Assembly (NCBI RefSeq): GCF_024679245.1
Contig: NC_090180.1
Location: 14,724,007 to 14,788,006, forward strand
Source of the DNA: Pseudorasbora parva
Lineage: Eukaryota; Chordata; Actinopteri; Cypriniformes; Gobionidae
Reading direction: 5' to 3'
DNA: 64,000 nucleotides
The translations under genes and the position numbers were made by a program. This document shows positions 11,721 through 23,293 of the stretch, piece after piece. Within the stretch, counting starts at the first letter, position 1, and each line of letters opens with the position of its first letter. The notes under the pieces were generated by a model. The model had not been told where the DNA came from. It saw only the letters and a list, made by a program, of their open reading frames with translations, and made no database searches.

Positions 11721-13244
11721 TTAATAAATAGTTAGTACTGTAAAAACTTGTATATTCAGTATTTGTTTATTTTCTTAATAAACAAAGTAAGTCTCTTAGG
11801 TACTTTACAGGCAAAGTCAATAATACTTAAGCACATCCTTGGTTAACATCTTTCTTTAATAATATAACACCTTTTCCTTGTATGACTTGTATTAATGCCT
11901 TTCTTTAAAAGGTTATTGTTTGATCTGTACTTTATCTAAATTATGTGTCGTAAACTAGAGTTTGTTTTCCAAAGAACACAAGAAGTGTAGTTTTATGTGC
12001 TGTATACTTTAGTGAGCTGTTCAAACACTGCCAAACTGGCTGCATTGGTGATAGCAAGAGCAGGTGCATCCTCAGAATGTCCTGTTGTCATTGTGTCAAG
12101 TTTTGTTAAGCTTGGACATTGCATTCAGCACCTATTGGCCAACTTGTTATAAATTATTAACTTATATTAAATAATAATTAGTTAATAATGAATTAACTTA
12201 TATGTAATTTATGCAATCAAAGTTATATTAAAAACATTTTGCCAGCATCTGCTGTGTGCCTGTTTTGGTGAAGATCAGACCAACAGCTTAGCCTACGAGA
12301 AGTTTGGAAAAAGTAGGTTTTTAAGAAAATTCTAAATGGAAAAAAAGCTTAAATGAAACATAACATATAAGGCTTGACTTGAGAAGTCATGGTAAAAATT
12401 GAGTTTGCAGCCTTCAGGGTTCCAAAGTTATCCAAAATTGTTGCATATTGCATCTGTGTGCATGAGTAGCGGTGCACGACTGGGACCACCCGGAGTCTGA
12501 AATCCATACACTTTTACGGCAGAAAAATAAGGAAGAAGAAAATCTATTCTAAAACAATAGGGTTCCTGCACCTTCTATGCTTAGACCCCTAATACTAGCT
12601 CTTTAAAAAGGCCCAAAATGTGTAGAGCTGCTCAAAACAATGGTGGAACTAAAATGCTGCCCAATCGCATATAAAGGACAAACTGGGCCCATCATGTGCG
12701 CACAACTGCAAAGATATAATGCAATAGCTGACGAGGAGAGACTGCCACGTGAGGAACAGAAAGACAAAACGCCTATGAAAAGATGCATTCATTGCCACAA
12801 AACTGCCAGATAACACTATGAATACTCGACATGTGACAAACCCAGTCCATGGTTGAAGGAAGGCACAACAAAATTATGCATTTCAGTAAGGCAATAGGTT
12901 CTTTCGAAAGAATAATTCAGAAAACTTATTCAGTTATTATTTGGCTATACCTATACATAATCCCTAAAATGTTTAATTTCACATTTATTTGTATGAAGCT
13001 TTTCAAAATATAATTTCAAAGCATCTTTACAGAAAATGCATTATAGGTTCTGATTTAGTTTTATTATATGTTTATTGTAATTTTTTGTAAGGCCTGGCTT
13101 TTTCAATGAACTCAAAATTTTAAGGTAAACATAGGCTCTAATTGTTTATCGGTTTATAACAGATTATACTTTTTTGTGCAGTCGTCCCTGACTGAATTCA
13201 GGAATTTTAACTTTGTGTAATGTTAGGATGAAGCACAGTATACA
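11721..13244. other. Intergenic DNA, nothing recognised
   Basis: AT-rich, with no gene, no repeat boundary and no domain in any open frame. Confidence 0.5.
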
Positions 13245-13415
13245 CTCTTAGAAGAAAAGGTTCTATCAGCACTACGCATTTGGAAACCTTAAAAGGTTAT
13301 ATATAGAAGTATAGTTGAGTATACTCCAAATAACCTTTTATGCTATAGGGTTCTATAATGACAAGAAGGAACTATTTTGGCACTTAAAAAGGGTTCTATA
13401 TAGAACACTGAAAAA
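13245..13415. repeat. Dispersed repeat, copy 1 (AGAAGAAAAGGTTCTATC)
   Basis: The block at 13246-13330 matches 63681-63765 closely (TTAAAAGGTTATA, TTGAGTATACTCCAAA). The right part GGGTTCTATATAGAAC is an inverted counterpart of the left, suggesting a short palindromic element. Confidence 0.65.
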
Positions 13416-14534
13416 AATGCCTTTCTTATCAAAGAAAAAAAATGCATTTCTTATCTTAGAAAAAAATCTCTTAATTTTAAGTTGTGGCATATCAAGACTA
13501 TGATTAGACAGCATGATTATTGCTCAAGTGTGCCTTAGGCTGGCCATAAATAAAAGGCCACTGTACAATAAAATGTGCAGTTTTACTGTATTGGTGGGGT
13601 TCCAAGGGGGATGTCTAAAAACCAGTCAGTACCACCATTTCCCTCACACAGTGCAACACATCTCCTTCGCATATTTTCAGATCAGGTTGTTGATTGTGGC
13701 CTGTGGAATGTTGGTCCGCTCCTCTTCAATGGAACTGGAACATGTCGTATATGTGCGCCAATCCAGAGCATCCCAAACATGCTAAATGGGTGACATGTCT
13801 GGTGAGTATGCTGGCCATGCAAGAACTGTGATGTTTTCAGCTTACAGTAATTGTGTACAGATCATGTTAAAATGGGGCTGTGCATTATCATGCAATAAAA
13901 TGATTTCCTGTGTTCATTGTCCATAACATACACCTGCCCATACCATAACCCCACCACCACCATAGGCCACTCGATCCACAATGCTGACATTAGCAAACCG
14001 CTCACCCACACGACATACATACTGTCTGTCATCTGCCCTGTACAGTGAAAACAGGATTCATCCGTGAAGAGAACACCTCTCTCCAAAGTGCCAGACGGCA
14101 TTGAATGGGAGCATTTGCCCACTCAAGTCGGTTACAATGCAGATGAGCTTCCCTGAGATGGTTTTTGGGAGTTTGTGCAGAAATTATTTGGTTATGCAAA
14201 GCGATTGTTACAGCAGTTGTCCGGGTGGCTGGTCTCAGCTGAAGATGCTGCATGCGGAGGTCCTGGGCGTGTGTGGTTACATATGGTCTGCAGTTGTGAG
14301 GCCGGCTGGATGTACTGCCCAATACACTGAAAGGCCTTTGGAGACGTCTTATGGTAGAGAAATAAACATTCAATTCACGGCAGGCTTGTGCACAATTCAG
14401 AATTGAATTGAGAATGACTCCTGAATTCCAATTCAGTTCTTGAATTTGAACTGATGTCCAAAACAGGATCTAGAATTACAATTTGAATTTGAATTAAAGG
14501 AAGTAGAATTAAAATTCCATAGAAATTCATATAC

Positions 14535-14665
14535 CATCTTGCCATATCAGCTTCCTCTGCACCTGTTGAGAGAATCTTGCAGGAAATATCTTCAGACCAG
14601 AACGCTGCAGACTCAGTGATAAAACACTAGAGGAGCTATTGAGAATTAGATGCTACATTCTTGCT
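14535..14665 (+). pseudogene. hAT transposase C-terminal (dimerisation region) remnant
   Basis: The + frame reads LAISASSAPVERI, the signature of the hAT C-terminal dimerisation region. After small gaps and stops it continues with SDKTLEELL- and RCY-like residues near 14615-14655. The rest of the transposase is missing, so this copy is non-autonomous. The fragment supports the hAT assignment of the 14381-17937 element. Confidence 0.75.
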
Positions 14666-14704
14666 CAGTGAGTTTTTCATTGGAATAAATGATAACTGCA
14701 TTCA

Positions 14705-15375
14705 GCGGCGTGCCCTGGGTACAAACCAAGCCTGCAGTCTCCCTCTCATTTACTGAAGCTTTCGCGCCTCGATCGCCCCCCGGTGACCGGTCCCAGTATA
14801 GCCGCCCCTCTGTGATTTCTAATGGACGCGAGACAAACTAAATAATAAAATTACACTTCAAAAATGTTTCCCCAAAGTTAGTTTATGTCACTAAAGGCAG
14901 TAATCATCACGATGATTTCATTTCAGGTGTTCGTTTTAAAAATAAGTTTACTTTTAGTTAGTTATTTGATGCTATAAAATCGGGGGGTGTGACGTCATGA
15001 TTGACAGCTGAGACTGACGGCTTCTCTGAGTGAAGTTGTCACTGAGGCACTAACGGACTTTTTTCGAAATTTTTGGGAGCAGATTAGAGCTTTAGCTTTA
15101 ATTTCTACATTTCCATAACTGTTTATTTCACACCAACATTATTAATTGTTCTGCATCTGCGAGAGTGTGGGCGGGCTTTTGATATCGCGACTGTACTTCC
15201 TGCTCTACTTCCTGCGCTCTACTGCGCAACTCCGGTCCCGAAATCGCTACTGCGCAGACTCGGTCCCAAGATGTCAGCGCCGTGCAAGGGCGCCTGAAAG
15301 CTTCAAATCTGCCAAGCGGAAACGGATGATGTCGAGTCGTCCATATTTTTTTACGGTCTATGGTACAAACCATCT
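14705..15375. repeat. GC-richer dispersed repeat inside the hAT-like element
   Basis: It runs from GCGGCGTGCCCTGGGT to ACGGTCTATGG, with TGACGTCA near 14991 and repeated TACTTCCTGC/ACTGCGCA motifs. The base composition is unlike the flanking AT-rich hAT DNA. It resembles a recurrent cyprinid repeat; the exact ends are uncertain. Confidence 0.45.
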
Positions 15376-15561
15376 TGCTGGGCCCCTATACCAAATACCA
15401 TAGTGATACCAATGGATGGGGTATTGCATTTTTATCATTAAAAAAAACACTTAAAACGTTAACAAAATAAGACACACTCTGATTATGTATATGTATGTAT
15501 AGAAAACTGAGTTCTAAGTGGCCCCCCTGCCTCAGGCCCTGGGTACTCAGTACCCTTTACC

Positions 15562-16591
15562 TGTCAAGGATCAGGAAGTGGAGGACCCAGATGCAGAGTG
15601 AACAAGGACAGTTTATTAACAAGACAGATCAACAGACACAATGGGGTAGTGGATTAGTGACAGTCCAAACACCAGGGCAGGGGAAAGACACGATGACGGG
15701 CAGGGGAGGATGACCACTGAGACCAGTCCAGGCAGCCAATGACCTTCACGACAGCTTGGGAGGCAACACCAGGCAGGGCGGTGTTGGACCAATCCAGGCA
15801 GGAACCTGAGGCTTGATGTTCTCACCGAAGCAGGAGTCTTGGCTGACATGCAGTGGAGACAGCGGCCAGGGAAAAAACACTGGACAGAAAACAACACAGG
15901 ACACACACACACAAGACTCTAGACAAGACAACAAGAAACAGACAAACTAAGAACTATGACTAAATTAAACAAAAACTTAAAATAAAAACTGGAGCTAGAA
16001 AACGAAGAAAAATAAAACAAAACCAATCTCTATAAAAAGACTGAACTGAGAAAATAAAAGTGGAAAACAGAAAAAATAAAAAGGTAAGCTATCAGAACCA
16101 AGAAAACTAAACAATAAGGCTAGAAGAAAAATACCAAACTAAGACCTGGAGAAAACAAGCAAAAATAAAGACAGAACCTTCACTAGACTCAAAAACTCAG
16201 GAACAAAGAAAAAAACTGAAAATAAATTCAAAGCTAGAAAAACAGGAGACACTAAAACTAGAAAAGGCTAGACTAGGCTAGACAAGGAGCTAGAGACATG
16301 TACGCACAAGCAAACGCTCACAAACATACATAACGAACCAGCAAAGACAAGAGGGAAGGTAGCACAATATAAAGGGACCAGAGCACATGAGGAACAGGTG
16401 AGCACAATTAGTGAAACGAGGACTAGACCAGACTAAACAAGGGGGCGTGGTAACAGCAAACAAGGAGGTAGGACAAGAGGAACACATGACAGACACAAAG
16501 AGAGACAGATCCATGCACTAAGACACAACACAAACATAGAAACATTAAACAAAGACAAAACAGACAGAGCTGCCAGGGCAGAACCCTGACA
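15562..16591 (-). mobile_element. Solo LTR with 5-bp target duplication
   Basis: On the minus strand it starts TGTCAGGGTTCTGCC and ends CCTGATCCTTGACA, 1030 bp. TTACC at 15557-15561 and 16592-16596 is a perfect 5-bp target duplication. AATAAA (minus strand, 15612-15617) lies about 50 bp before the 3' end, and a TATATT near 16365 could be the promoter. No internal retroviral-type coding is attached, so it is a solo LTR left by recombination. It belongs to the same family as the fragment at 5313-5560. Confidence 0.88.
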
Positions 16592-16769
16592 TTACCCCCC
16601 CAGTCCGATGCCCCTGACTGTATTTACAACAACTTTGTGTTATTGGATTACTTTGAAATGAAAATACCATTGGAACAAAACTAATTAAACAACATTGAGG
16701 AGGTAATTTATTTAAATTGATCATTATCTGTATTTTAGAACAAAAATCTATGCAGGGTTGAGGAGTGAC

Positions 16770-17587
16770 TACACTGTTAAAATGAATCATGGGTCTTGTA
16801 ATTTTCACACATTTTTTTTTAATAATTCAAATAGTGTTTATATTTCCTTAAGAAAATTGTGGTTAAGTGTTGTATAGAAATATTAACAACATTTCACTAA
16901 TAAAACCAAGAGATACATTTTCCTATTTTTTAAGGAAATGTAAGCAATTTTGAGTCTTCAGTTGAACAATCGAGTAAGCTGATAAAATGAAGGGAAATAA
17001 GGTTACCTATTTATTTTAAGAGAATAAGCTCAAGTGTGCTGTTTTGTTTAGAGACACCATTGCTAGTTCCCAGCATGCTTTGCATATGCAAATGGAGAAT
17101 TGAAATTAATAATTAATTAAGTGTTATTTAATGTGTTTTGAGTGAAGGGAAACATCTGTTAATGTATAATATTCGTTTATGTTTGACGTTTAAAAGAGTT
17201 TCTGTTAAGTTGAAGTTTTGACTGTTACCATCGTGCAGAAGAGTAGAGCTTATGGTTAGGTTGTTATGTGAATAACGGCAAGTATTATTATTATGAAGCA
17301 TGTTGCTTTCTAGGCTTTCAAGTTAGTTTCTTCTTATGCTTAGCTGCATACAATCTATTAACTGTAAAGTATAAGTGAAGGTAATTTCTATACTAATTTA
17401 CAACTTTTTTTAAAAAAAGTCAGCTTAAATTAAAACACATTCCACTAATAATAATAAATTCATCGTGTTACAGACTAAATAATTTAGGAAATTTAGCTTA
17501 ATTTAGATTTTTTGGTAGATTCCAAAAAAAAGTTTTTTTTAGTAGAGGTTTTTTTTTAAGTAGAGTGTGTAATATTGTTTACAGTGC
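16770..17587. repeat. MITE-like repeat with TACACTG/CAGTG ends
   Basis: TACACTGTTAAAAT at the left and TTTACAGTGC at the right are loosely inverted. It contains the TCCCAGCATGCTTTGC motif shared with 4897-4912. Non-coding and diverged. Confidence 0.45.
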
Positions 17588-18554
17588 AGTTACGTGTAAT
17601 GAAATGATGTTATTTACTAATCATATTAAATGTAAAACAGTACTTTGCATTGATAAAGTAATCCAAACCACATTTATAATGAGTAACTTATAACAGTAAG
17701 CAATTACATTTCCTAAGTAACCTTTCTAACACTGAATGTATGAGAGATTAAACACATTCTTTCTGTTGTGTGACTATGTGGAATTTCTTTGAATTGCCAT
17801 GAATTTAATTCCACTTCCTGTCATTCCAATTCAAATTGAAATCAAACTTCCTGTGGGGCGGAGTCAGTTCAATTCAAATTCAAATTCATGAATTGAATGG
17901 AGGCCAATTCTGAAATTCTGAATTTTGCACAAGCCTGATTCACAGGCAACAGTTCTGGTGGACATTCCTGCAGATGCCAATTGCATGCTCCCTCAAAACT
18001 TTCAAAATCTGTTGCATTGTACTGTGTGATAAAACTGCACATTTTAGATTGCTCTTTTATTGTGGCCATGCTAAGGCACACCTGTGCAATAATCGTGCTG
18101 TCTAATCTTGATATGCCACAACTGTGAGGTGAATGGATTATCTCAGCAAAAGAGAAGTGCTCACTAACACAGATTTATGAACAATATTTGAGAGAAATAG
18201 GCATTTTGCTTACATAGAAAAAGTCTAAGATCTTTGAGTTCAGCTCGTGATACTGTAAATGGGGGCAAAAACAAAAGTGATACATTTATAATTTAGTTTA
18301 GAGGAGTTGTTTTCATTTGTTGAATGCATCACTATCTGTAGCAACATAAATAAACCTGTATAAATGTTTGTGGACATTTTTTTTTTGTAATAGAGCTATA
18401 GGTTTTTGGTTTGATGATCCATATGATGTGTTAACTTGCCCTGTGTTCTCTGGTTGGGAACTGTCTGCTGTCTGGTTGTAAAAGTCATGTGCTAAAAAAA
18501 TGTTGCTAAAATGTAATTGTTTTACATTCTGAATTTTGCACAAGCTTGTGCTTT

Positions 18555-18690
18555 TTCCTTGCTTGACCGTTACCTTGCTTTGTGCACTGGTGCCATTCAT
18601 GTTGGAAAAGAAAGGGGCCATCCCCAAACTGTTTCCACAAAGTTGGGAGCATTAAATTGTCCAAAATGTCTTGGTAAACAAAATTTACTA
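18555..18690 (-). pseudogene. Second Tc1 relic, same family as 583-868
   Basis: CCTTGCTTTGTGCACTGGTGC, then CATGTTGGAA and AAAGGGGCCATCCCCAAACTG, continue into CCAAAATGTCTTGGTA. The first 46 bases overlap the relic at 821-866, and the rest extends further into the transposase. It is too short to show a useful reading frame. Confidence 0.7.
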
Positions 18691-18884
18691 AATACAATTA
18701 TCACAAGATTTAAGGTTCCACTTGCACAGTGAAAGAAAAAAGCAGAACACCTGAATGAGCTACACTGATTTCCAATAGAAGGGTAGATATAGAATATTAA
18801 CCAACTAGTACATTTATTTATTGCAAACATCTTCTGTTACCTTACCTTGTGAAGCTTTAAAGCCCCAATAAACTGGAAGTAGAA

Positions 18885-18888
<4 letters not shown>

Positions 18889-18953
<65 letters not shown>
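18889..18953. repeat. (AT)n microsatellite
   Basis: About 32 uninterrupted AT units. Confidence 0.95.
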
Positions 18954-18955
<2 letters not shown>

Positions 18956-19699
18956 ACATAAATATATTTATTAATTTTTTTATTAATTTTTTTATTTTAT
19001 TTTTTTCAGTGCTGTGATTAATTATTTAATCACGGATTTTGCACGGTTTAAGCACAGATGAATTGTTCTCCCTAAGACCTGTAATGTGTGCCAACAAAGT
19101 AAATAGGGTCAATTTTGAAATCATGAGGACTTTAAAACTGTGTTATCCCTCTGGCAATGACTAAAATAACTTCCACAACCAAATCAGTGGCCTAATAAAC
19201 ATTTAGCTTACACTGTTGCACTGGGTGATACAAAGTGAAGTTTTATTAACTAATTTCGGGAGGAGCACTAACAGATAATTAAACAACGGAGCCGTCAGCT
19301 AATCAAGGGGATACTCTGGGTTCGGGCAAAAATCCGAGCCCGGAGCCCTCCCCTGGACAGCACGCCAAATACGCATAATCTTTACTCTATTTAATTTGAT
19401 GTAAGTGGGAACTCGTGAAATGATGATCATTGATACAAATGCATGATCTATTTTGATGCACAACAAACTCCCATTCATTATTTATAGTCATGATGATGCA
19501 TAATCGTGTATGTCTTAATGGACTTCAATTAGAGGCCCCTTTGACTGAAATCTTAGGATATGTTAAAACATTTATGACATTCTTGCATCTTGAGTATGGC
19601 CTTTTTATCACTCTTAAGATATGCATGACCAAAGTTAGAAGACATAAGATATGATTTTTTTTTATTTATTTAAATCTCGTACCTGTTTAGAGTGCATTT
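18954..19699. other. Upstream flank of st3gal3
   Basis: Mostly AT-rich. A GC-rich patch at 19315-19375 (GAGCCCGGAGCCCTCCCC) resembles a dispersed cyprinid repeat. No gene is seen. Confidence 0.45.
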
Positions 19700-20600
19700 T
19701 GGGAATTGTAGGCGATGTCGCGAAATGCAAATATAATGCAGTTTATATAGTCGGTTCACTAATATTTGAAACACGACCGTGGTAGAACCATGTCTGTAGA
19801 CCTCCCACTTAAACGGCGAGAGAGAGGGAGAGTTAGAGAGGGGAGGGAGATTTCCGAATAAAACAACACGCAGCTTCACTTTGGGTGCTTTGAGGAGGTG
19901 ATAAAGTATCCTCGCGTTTTTTGTTTTACTTAAAAGAGATGGACGGTAACGGAGGAAAAGAAACATGTGGTCGATAACGTTTTAACCCGAGGGTTTTGAC
20001 GACTGGTGGAGACAGGTAATGTGAAAGTGAACCGGTGGAAGGGGATTTTTATGGACATTTATACGCGTTATAACGGACGGTTCTTTTACCTCAGCGCAAA
20101 CGTTAGTGTTCAATCTGCGCGTCTAACTAACCCGGCGGTGTGCAAAACGTATGTATGATGCTTTCAAAATGCTTTTGAAAGAGTACCAAATGTTGTGTGC
20201 TTGAGAATGAGTTTTAGCCCGTCTGGACTGTGTTTGTCTGTGGCTGGCTAGCTGAATGAGCGCAAATAGGCTGCTTTGCTTTTAGGCCCCTGAGCGCATA
20301 TAACCCACCGCGTTGACTTCATATTTTCCACCATATGTATTTTAGTCCGTTTTTTTCTAAACCTGTTCTCCTTCGAGACAAGGGTTTGTATTGTTTGACA
20401 TGTGGAAATGTATCGGTTATGGTGTGTTTATCTTGAGAGCTGACCATTGGTTTGTGTGTGAAGTAAAGGGGAGGGTAACGTTAAACCGTTAGCCTGCCTG
20501 AGCTCTCAGTCCGAGAATTGCAAACATGTATTATCGGGACATCACAATGCCTTATCACACAGAAGTCTGCATACTTTAAGATAAAATACTATCGCGCTGT
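19700..20600 (+). promoter_or_regulatory. Candidate TATA-less, CpG-containing promoter of st3gal3
   Basis: From about 19.7 to 20.6 kb the sequence is free of recognisable repeats and visibly richer in CpG than its AT-rich surroundings (for example around 19975-20135 and 20500-20600). It lies about 5 kb upstream of the start-codon exon and encloses the proposed first exon. No convincing TATA box is placed before it. This is inferred from base composition and position only. Confidence 0.35.
19800..20015 (+). other. st3gal3: Candidate non-coding first exon (5' UTR) of st3gal3
   Basis: A GA-rich stretch followed by sequence without transposon character ends in GACAG followed by GTAATG at 20016, a good donor. 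The next acceptor in the right place is at 25241-25242, before the ATG exon, so a UTR exon spliced to it fits. The left boundary is a guess because no transcript is available. Short upstream ATGs such as the one at 19939 exist and would be upstream ORFs if included. Confidence 0.4.
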
Positions 20601-20941
20601 GCTGTTGCTGCGAGGCAGTTGTGTTTTGAAGAACTGAATAGATTCAGAACAAAAAACGAGGAGTGACTACTACCATATGGATCTTGACTTTCCCCTTCTT
20701 TCAGTTGTTTAAAACGCCACGTAACATTGGACTAATAGGGTGAATTATTGCTATAAAGTGTGAATCAAGTATATAGAATGTTAATTCACGTCAGCATGTT
20801 AGATATCATTGTTATCAAACCAAGTGGTATTTATTAAAGCAAAGCATTAAAAATAGGGGTTTGAATGAATAAACAACATATTTATTCTTCAGAATGAAGA
20901 TAAATTGTGACTCTGAAATGTTAGTGGAACATTAACGTTAT

Positions 20942-21150
20942 ACACTGTAAAAAATAAAAACGGAAAATGTACTGGTAATTTTCTGCCAACATTATCCAGT
21001 AATTTTACGGAAATTTATGTTGACCCTTGAAACACAAACTAATGCAATGTGTAAATCAATATACAGGTAAAACACCTGTAAAAAAAAATCCTTCATATTA
21101 TACAGTAGGCTACATTGTGCCCTATTTTTACTGACTTTTTTTACAGTATA
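20942..21150. repeat. Short CACTG-ended MITE in intron 1
   Basis: ACACTGTAAAAAATAAAAAC at the left and TTTTTTTACAGTAT at the right are inverted ends; about 205 bp, non-coding. A (TTTA)n run follows at 21258-21287. The rest of 20600-22060 holds nothing recognised. Confidence 0.6.
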
Positions 21151-22068
21151 CAGTTAGGTTATTAGGCTACTGTGCTGGGAGAACTGTGTGAACATCGGGA
21201 GAAAATGCTATCATCTTCTAGATTATACTGTATTTGTATAGTATTTTTTTTAAATGTAATTTATTTATTTATTTATTTATTTATTTTTTGCAGACTTGCA
21301 TTTAAGTAAATTTGACCAGTTATCATGATGGACTTTTTCACTTTGAGCTTATGTATTTTTTTTCCTCCCACACAACATTCCCGTTTAATTCCAATAAACT
21401 GTTCCCTTGATAGGCTATATAACATGGTTAAAGGGACAGTCATCATAATAGCTAGCAGAATGTTTGTGTGTCTCCTTTCCATATACAATCTAAGTGGTTG
21501 GTGGTCAGGAGAAGTCAAGCTCCAAAAATTAACCATAAAAACAGGGGTGTCAATTTACCAAAGAAGGCACAGAAGACAACAGGAGTATTTAGCACAAATA
21601 CACATAATACTAAGCCACTTCAGGAAGTGGTCTGGGTCTCTTTACAGTCAAAAAGTCTAAATAGATCTAGTTGTTGAAACCGCATATATAAATTTTACTT
21701 ATCCCAACAATGCAAAAAAATAAATGTGTGAGAGCGTGCTATAGGCTATGTCAAGTTATAGCCAAATATGAATGTGGTACCGCAGCAGGCATCGCTACAG
21801 AGTATCTCTTCATTAAGCCAATGCACAAACTACTGCAAATTAAACCGAAAGTAAAGTCGTAGGTGCTCAACATACAATCATCTTCATTAAAAGTAAAGAA
21901 ACTGAATGATCTTACAAGTGCTGTTGCCGCGCTCGCACATATTGCAGTCTTTGATAGTGAAGTCAGTTGTTGAGCAATAAAATGCAGCTTTTATCTGTTG
22001 TTTTGACGTGACTTGAACTCCCATTAAATCTGCATATAGTGCGGGAATTGACAAGCATGTGTGTTCTC

Positions 22069-23285
22069 CAGTGGTGGAAAGAGTACTGAAAAAGCATACT
22101 CAAGTAGAAGTACTGTTACTTGCCAAAAAATATAGTTTAAATAGAGTAAAAGTACCTGACATAAATACTACTCAAAGTAGGAGTAAAAAGTAGCCCTTTT
22201 AAAAGTACTCAAGAGTAGTGAGTAGTCTATTAAAAACGTAGCTTAGACATTTATGGATGATTCTCAGTAAGAACAAAAAACATATCACCAAAAATATTTT
22301 ATTTCTTAAAATTTTTATATTTGACTGTTAGCACTAAAAATACAGCCATGTAATATTTGAGAAATCAACCAATAATCTGGTAACATTTATGAAAACCATT
22401 CTGTAGAGGTTTTCTTGCGGTTAATTAAAAAAGGTTGCAAAGCATTGTACATTAACAATTATGTAAAAAAAAAAAAATCTTTTCAATGAAAAGTTCTTTT
22501 TTTTCAAGACGCAATCGCTGTACTGCTTTAATTTCAATGGACATTTTCTCTGTTAAAAGGATAGAAATCAGAATCAAGTAACTCACCGTTTTCACCACTG
22601 ATTATTCTTTATGCAATTAAAAAATAAACCCGCTTTAAATATAAATCTGATGTTTTATGAAAGTTATTTGCTATATACATGGCCTACAATTTTAAATCGC
22701 CACGTGAGAACACAATACATTAAAATATGCACTTCAATAAACTGAAGTGCATATTTAAGCATAAACATGAAGCTAAATGTGTAGATAAACATCAAGCTAA
22801 ATGTGTAGAGTTTCCAGCAGATGGCACCCAGAGCTTGTGCAGCGCTAACAGAATTAAGTACCATTTTTACATGTATTAGAAAATGTAATATTCTGCGGTC
22901 CATTTGTAGTCATTTTTTAAGGCGCTTTGACGATTTCAGTCATCATACAGTAGCCAGCACTTACCCCCTTTCATAAAGTGTGCATCTCACACTCTAGGCT
23001 GGCAGTCGCTGTGGTTGATTTGACGGGAGTCACGCACGTGACGCATGGAGACACAGGACTGAATATTCGTCTTAGCCAATCACATTGACAGGAAACATAA
23101 ATAAACATAATGTAGCGACGGCAGGTTTAGGGAAAATAGCGCAGTAAAAGTACCGATACATCACTTATAATGTACTCAAGTAAAAGTACACTGTTTTTAG
23201 ACTACTTTAAAAAATACAATTCCTGAGGAAAAACTACTCAATTACAGTAATGAGAGTATTTGTAATTCGCTACTTTACACCACTG
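22069..23285. mobile_element. Non-autonomous hAT-like element, intron 1
   Basis: The ends CAGTGGTGGAAAGAGTAC and its counterpart at the right (GTAATTCGCTACTTTACACCACTG is broadly complementary) are flanked by a perfect 8-bp duplication, GTGTTCTC, at 22061-22068 and 23286-23293. 1217 bp with no transposase. The subterminal AAGTAC/GTACTT motifs repeat many times near both ends. Confidence 0.9.
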
Positions 23286-23293
23286 GTGTTCTC

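Larger units (their letters stand above)
14381..17937 (+). mobile_element. hAT-like transposon, 3.6 kb including later insertions
   Basis: The ends CAGGCTTGTGCACAATTCAG and CTGAATTTTGCACAAGCCTG are inverted repeats with one mismatch. The flanks ATTCACGG (14373-14380) and ATTCACAG (17938-17945) are an 8-bp target duplication with one change, and CAG...CTG termini fit hAT. Both subterminal regions carry many AATTC motifs. A transposase remnant lies at 14535-14665. A solo LTR, a MITE and a GC-rich repeat account for much of the interior. Confidence 0.85.
13484..18290 (-). pseudogene. Tc1-like element split by a hAT-like insertion
   Basis: Outer parts 13484-14380 and 17946-18290 belong to one minus-strand Tc1 element. 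TIR-like sequence GTGGCATATCAAGA at 13486-13499 is mirrored by TCTTGATATGCCAC near 18106. The transposase is read in pieces from right to left: N-terminal stretch near 18000-17946, then AQDLRMQHLQLRPATR near 14270-14220, SAQTPKNHLREAHL near 14180, FTDES with the first catalytic Asp near 14060, VWDALDW near 13770 and IPQATINNL near 13690. Frameshifts and stops occur throughout. The left outer end is decayed. Confidence 0.8.
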
